Shown one piece after another: positions 62,769-64,000 of a stretch of DNA of 64,000 nucleotides (positions are counted from its first letter, which is position 1; the number at the start of each line of letters is the position of its first letter). A program made the translations under genes and the position numbers. Source of the DNA: Clostridia bacterium (GTDB lineage Bacteria > Bacillota > Clostridia > Christensenellales > Aristaeellaceae); contig JAGAAC010000005.1 of assembly GCA_017615475.1 (NCBI GenBank), forward strand, positions 34,877 to 98,876, written 5' to 3'. A model generated the notes under the pieces. It was not told the DNA's origin, did no database searches, and saw only the letters and a program-made list of their open reading frames with translations.

Positions 62769-63521
62769 TTGCGTATACTCCTGATCCGACATGCTGAACC
62801 TGATTACACCGTGGACTCTCTCACACCGAAGGGCCGTGTGGAAGCGGAACTCCTGAGCCGGCGTCTTGTTCAATACAATATCCGTGATTTCTTTGTCTCC
62901 CCCCTGGGCCGTGCCAGGGATACAGCAGCTTACACACTGCAGAAGCTTCACCGTCAGGCTGAAGTGCTTCCCTGGCTTCATGAGTTCATGGGTTCCTACC
63001 CGGATCCGGAAACCGGCCGGCGCAGGATTGTTGCCTGGGATGTCAAGCCCCGTATCTGGACCGCTTTCCCCGGCGTAACAGATATCCGCACCTGGTGCGA
63101 CGCACCCGTATTCTCCGGCGGAGACGTTCGGGAAATCTGGAAACAGACTACGGACGGCGTGGACGAACTGCTCGGCCGTTACGGATATGTCAAGGACGGT
63201 CCTGTCTGGCGCTGTGAACAGAACGGGGATTTCTCCCTTGCCCTCTTCTGCCACTTCGGTATTTCCATGGCCGTCCTTGCCTATCTCACGGATATCTCTC
63301 CCATGGTGCTCTGGCACAAGACGCTCTGCCTTCCCTCTTCCGTAACGGAGATCGTTACCGAAGAAAGAATCCGCGGCGAGGTATCCTTCCGGATGACAAA
63401 ACTAGGGGACCTAACCCACCTGGAGGCAGCCGGTAAAAAAAGAAGCACCGCCGGTTTATTTCCGGAGTGCTTCACAGGAATTGACTCAACGGATCCCGCG
63501 GTGAACGGAACCCTGAAATGA
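62769..63521 (+). CDS. Histidine phosphatase family protein
   Basis: A 250-residue protein with the RHAE motif (LLIRHAEPDYTVDSLTPKGR), FFVSPLGRARDTAAY and LFCHFGISMAVLAYL holding the second His. The branch includes phosphoglycerate mutases and small phosphatases; the substrate is open. It begins with a TTG codon at 62769; GGAAGG is 13 bases upstream, a long spacing, so the start is likely weak. Confidence 0.88.
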   Translation: MRILLIRHAEPDYTVDSLTPKGRVEAELLSRRLVQYNIRDFFVSPLGRARDTAAYTLQKLHRQAEVLPWLHEFMGSYPDPETGRRRIVAWDVKPRIWTAFPGVTDIRTWCDAPVFSGGDVREIWKQTTDGVDELLGRYGYVKDGPVWRCEQNGDFSLALFCHFGISMAVLAYLTDISPMVLWHKTLCLPSSVTEIVTEERIRGEVSFRMTKLGDLTHLEAAGKKRSTAGLFPECFTGIDSTDPAVNGTLK

Positions 63522-63525
63522 TATG

Positions 63526-63553
63526 AAAAAAGCGCCTGTACAGGCGCTTTTTT
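63526..63553. terminator. Bidirectional terminator
   Basis: A perfect palindrome: six A, GCGCCTG, TA-centre, CAGGCGC, six T. It ends the histidine phosphatase gene and the rpmI-rplT operon from opposite sides. Confidence 0.95.
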
Positions 63554-63559
63554 ATTGCA

Positions 63560-63907
63560 TTATTGCTTGGCGATCTCAACGAGCTTGGCAAAGCCGGCGG
63601 CATCGTTCACAGCCAGGTCGGCCAGCATCTTGCGGTTCACTTCGATGTTCTGCTTCTTCAGGCCGTTGATGAACGTGGAATAGCTCATGCCGTTCAGACG
63701 GGCAGCAGCGTTGATACGGGTGATCCACAGACGGCGGAAATCGCGCTTGCGGAGTTTACGTCCGATGAACGCGTAACGCAGGCTGCGGGCAACCTGTTCT
63801 TTCGCGGCGCGGTACTGTTTGGATTTAGCTCCCCAGTAGCCTTTCGCCAGCTTCATAACCTTGCGGCGACTCTTATGGGCGTTAACGGCCCTCTTAATGC
63901 GTGCCAT
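63560..63907 (-). CDS. rplT: 50S ribosomal protein L20
   Basis: A 115-residue L20 starting [18 protein letters not shown], with [17 protein letters not shown] and [17 protein letters not shown]. It binds 23S rRNA early in assembly and represses its own operon in some bacteria. GC-ending codons are strongly preferred, as for a highly expressed gene. It follows rpmI by 30 bp. Confidence 0.98.
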   Translation of the reverse strand: MARIKRAVNAHKSRRKVMKLAKGYWGAKSKQYRAAKEQVARSLRYAFIGRKLRKRDFRRLWITRINAAARLNGMSYSTFINGLKKQNIEVNRKMLADLAVNDAAGFAKLVEIAKQ

Positions 63908-63937
63908 GTTTGTTTTCCTCCTTGCCGGTGAATTGGC

Positions 63938-64000
63938 TTATTTGTAAGGCAGTAACTTGTGAATGGTCCGGGCTTCAGCAGCGTTGTCAACAACACCGGC
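63938..64000 (-). CDS. rpmI: 50S ribosomal protein L35, C-terminal end (partial)
   Basis: The last 20 residues and stop, AGVVDNAAEARTIHKLLPYK, end in the LPYK typical of L35. The rest lies beyond the window. The order rpmI-rplT is the usual one, normally after infC. Confidence 0.85.
   Translation of the reverse strand, partial: AGVVDNAAEARTIHKLLPYK

Overview
The window looks like chromosomal DNA of a low-to-moderate GC Firmicute, most likely a gut- or rumen-type member of the Clostridia. The evidence is a HrcA/CIRCE-controlled hrcA-grpE-dnaK-dnaJ operon, a PASTA kinase/PP2C pair (prkC/prpC), scpA/scpB, a type III glutamine synthetase, DUF1292 and DUF896 small proteins, a VanZ protein, strong AGGAGG ribosome binding sites and sigma-A promoters with 17-18 bp spacers. 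A GH8/GH120 pair for xylo-oligosaccharides fits a plant-fibre habitat. The species cannot be named from sequence reading alone.

Layout. 1-12.5 kb (minus strand): one long operon yerC, pcrA, ligA, an M50 membrane protease, scpA, scpB, a membrane-anchored clostripain-like protease, a B12-type radical SAM protein, its partner protein, and the start of an RNase E/G gene that runs off the window. 12.7-14.8 kb (plus): type III glutamine synthetase with its own promoter and terminator. 14.9-18.6 kb (minus): an MBL-fold hydrolase, then the amino-sugar operon glmM, a GlmU-like hexapeptide protein and nagB. 18.8-20.8 kb (plus): a membrane-anchored coiled-coil protein built on a strict 14-residue period with an SH3-like tail. 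20.8-36.1 kb (minus): tRNA-Leu, then a 14-gene operon read from priA through def, fmt, rsmB, rlmN, prpC, prkC, rsgA, rpe, mnmE, an Fe-ADH-like gene, radC, a SanA-like gene and rsmG. 36.2-39.3 kb: a TAXI-type TRAP transporter. 39.4-41.4 kb: a vanZ-like gene, an acidic membrane protein and a cysteine desulfurase. 41.5-46.4 kb: the heat-shock operon with a perfect CIRCE element.

46.4-53.0 kb is an envelope-flavoured accessory region on the minus strand. It holds DUF1292, a phosphodiester glycosidase-like protein, two divergent Lgt-like membrane proteins, a PlsC-like protein lacking the catalytic Asp of HX4D, a secreted unknown, DUF896 and a GT2-GtrA fusion; a GNAT-like gene with a cysteine tail lies on the opposite strand. 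53.0-55.4 kb (plus): a CofE-like protein, DUF1643, an acyl-ACP thioesterase and tRNA-Arg(CCG). 55.4-58.6 kb (minus): GH8 and GH120 xylo-oligosaccharide enzymes behind a promoter with a near-palindromic GntR/AraR-like operator. 58.8-62.6 kb (minus): a serine hydrolase with a peptidoglycan-binding domain, a membrane protein, an SRAP (YedK) protein, a 46-codon membrane peptide, a GIY-YIG protein and an unknown. 62.7-64 kb: a histidine phosphatase (plus), then rplT and the end of rpmI (minus).

Most of the window is core housekeeping (replication, repair, translation quality, proteostasis). I see no CRISPR array, prophage, transposase or convincing new defence system. The most unusual items are the 14-residue-periodic coiled-coil protein, the paired degenerate Lgt-like proteins within an envelope cluster, the clostripain-like protease in the scpAB operon, and the operator-controlled GH8/GH120 pair.
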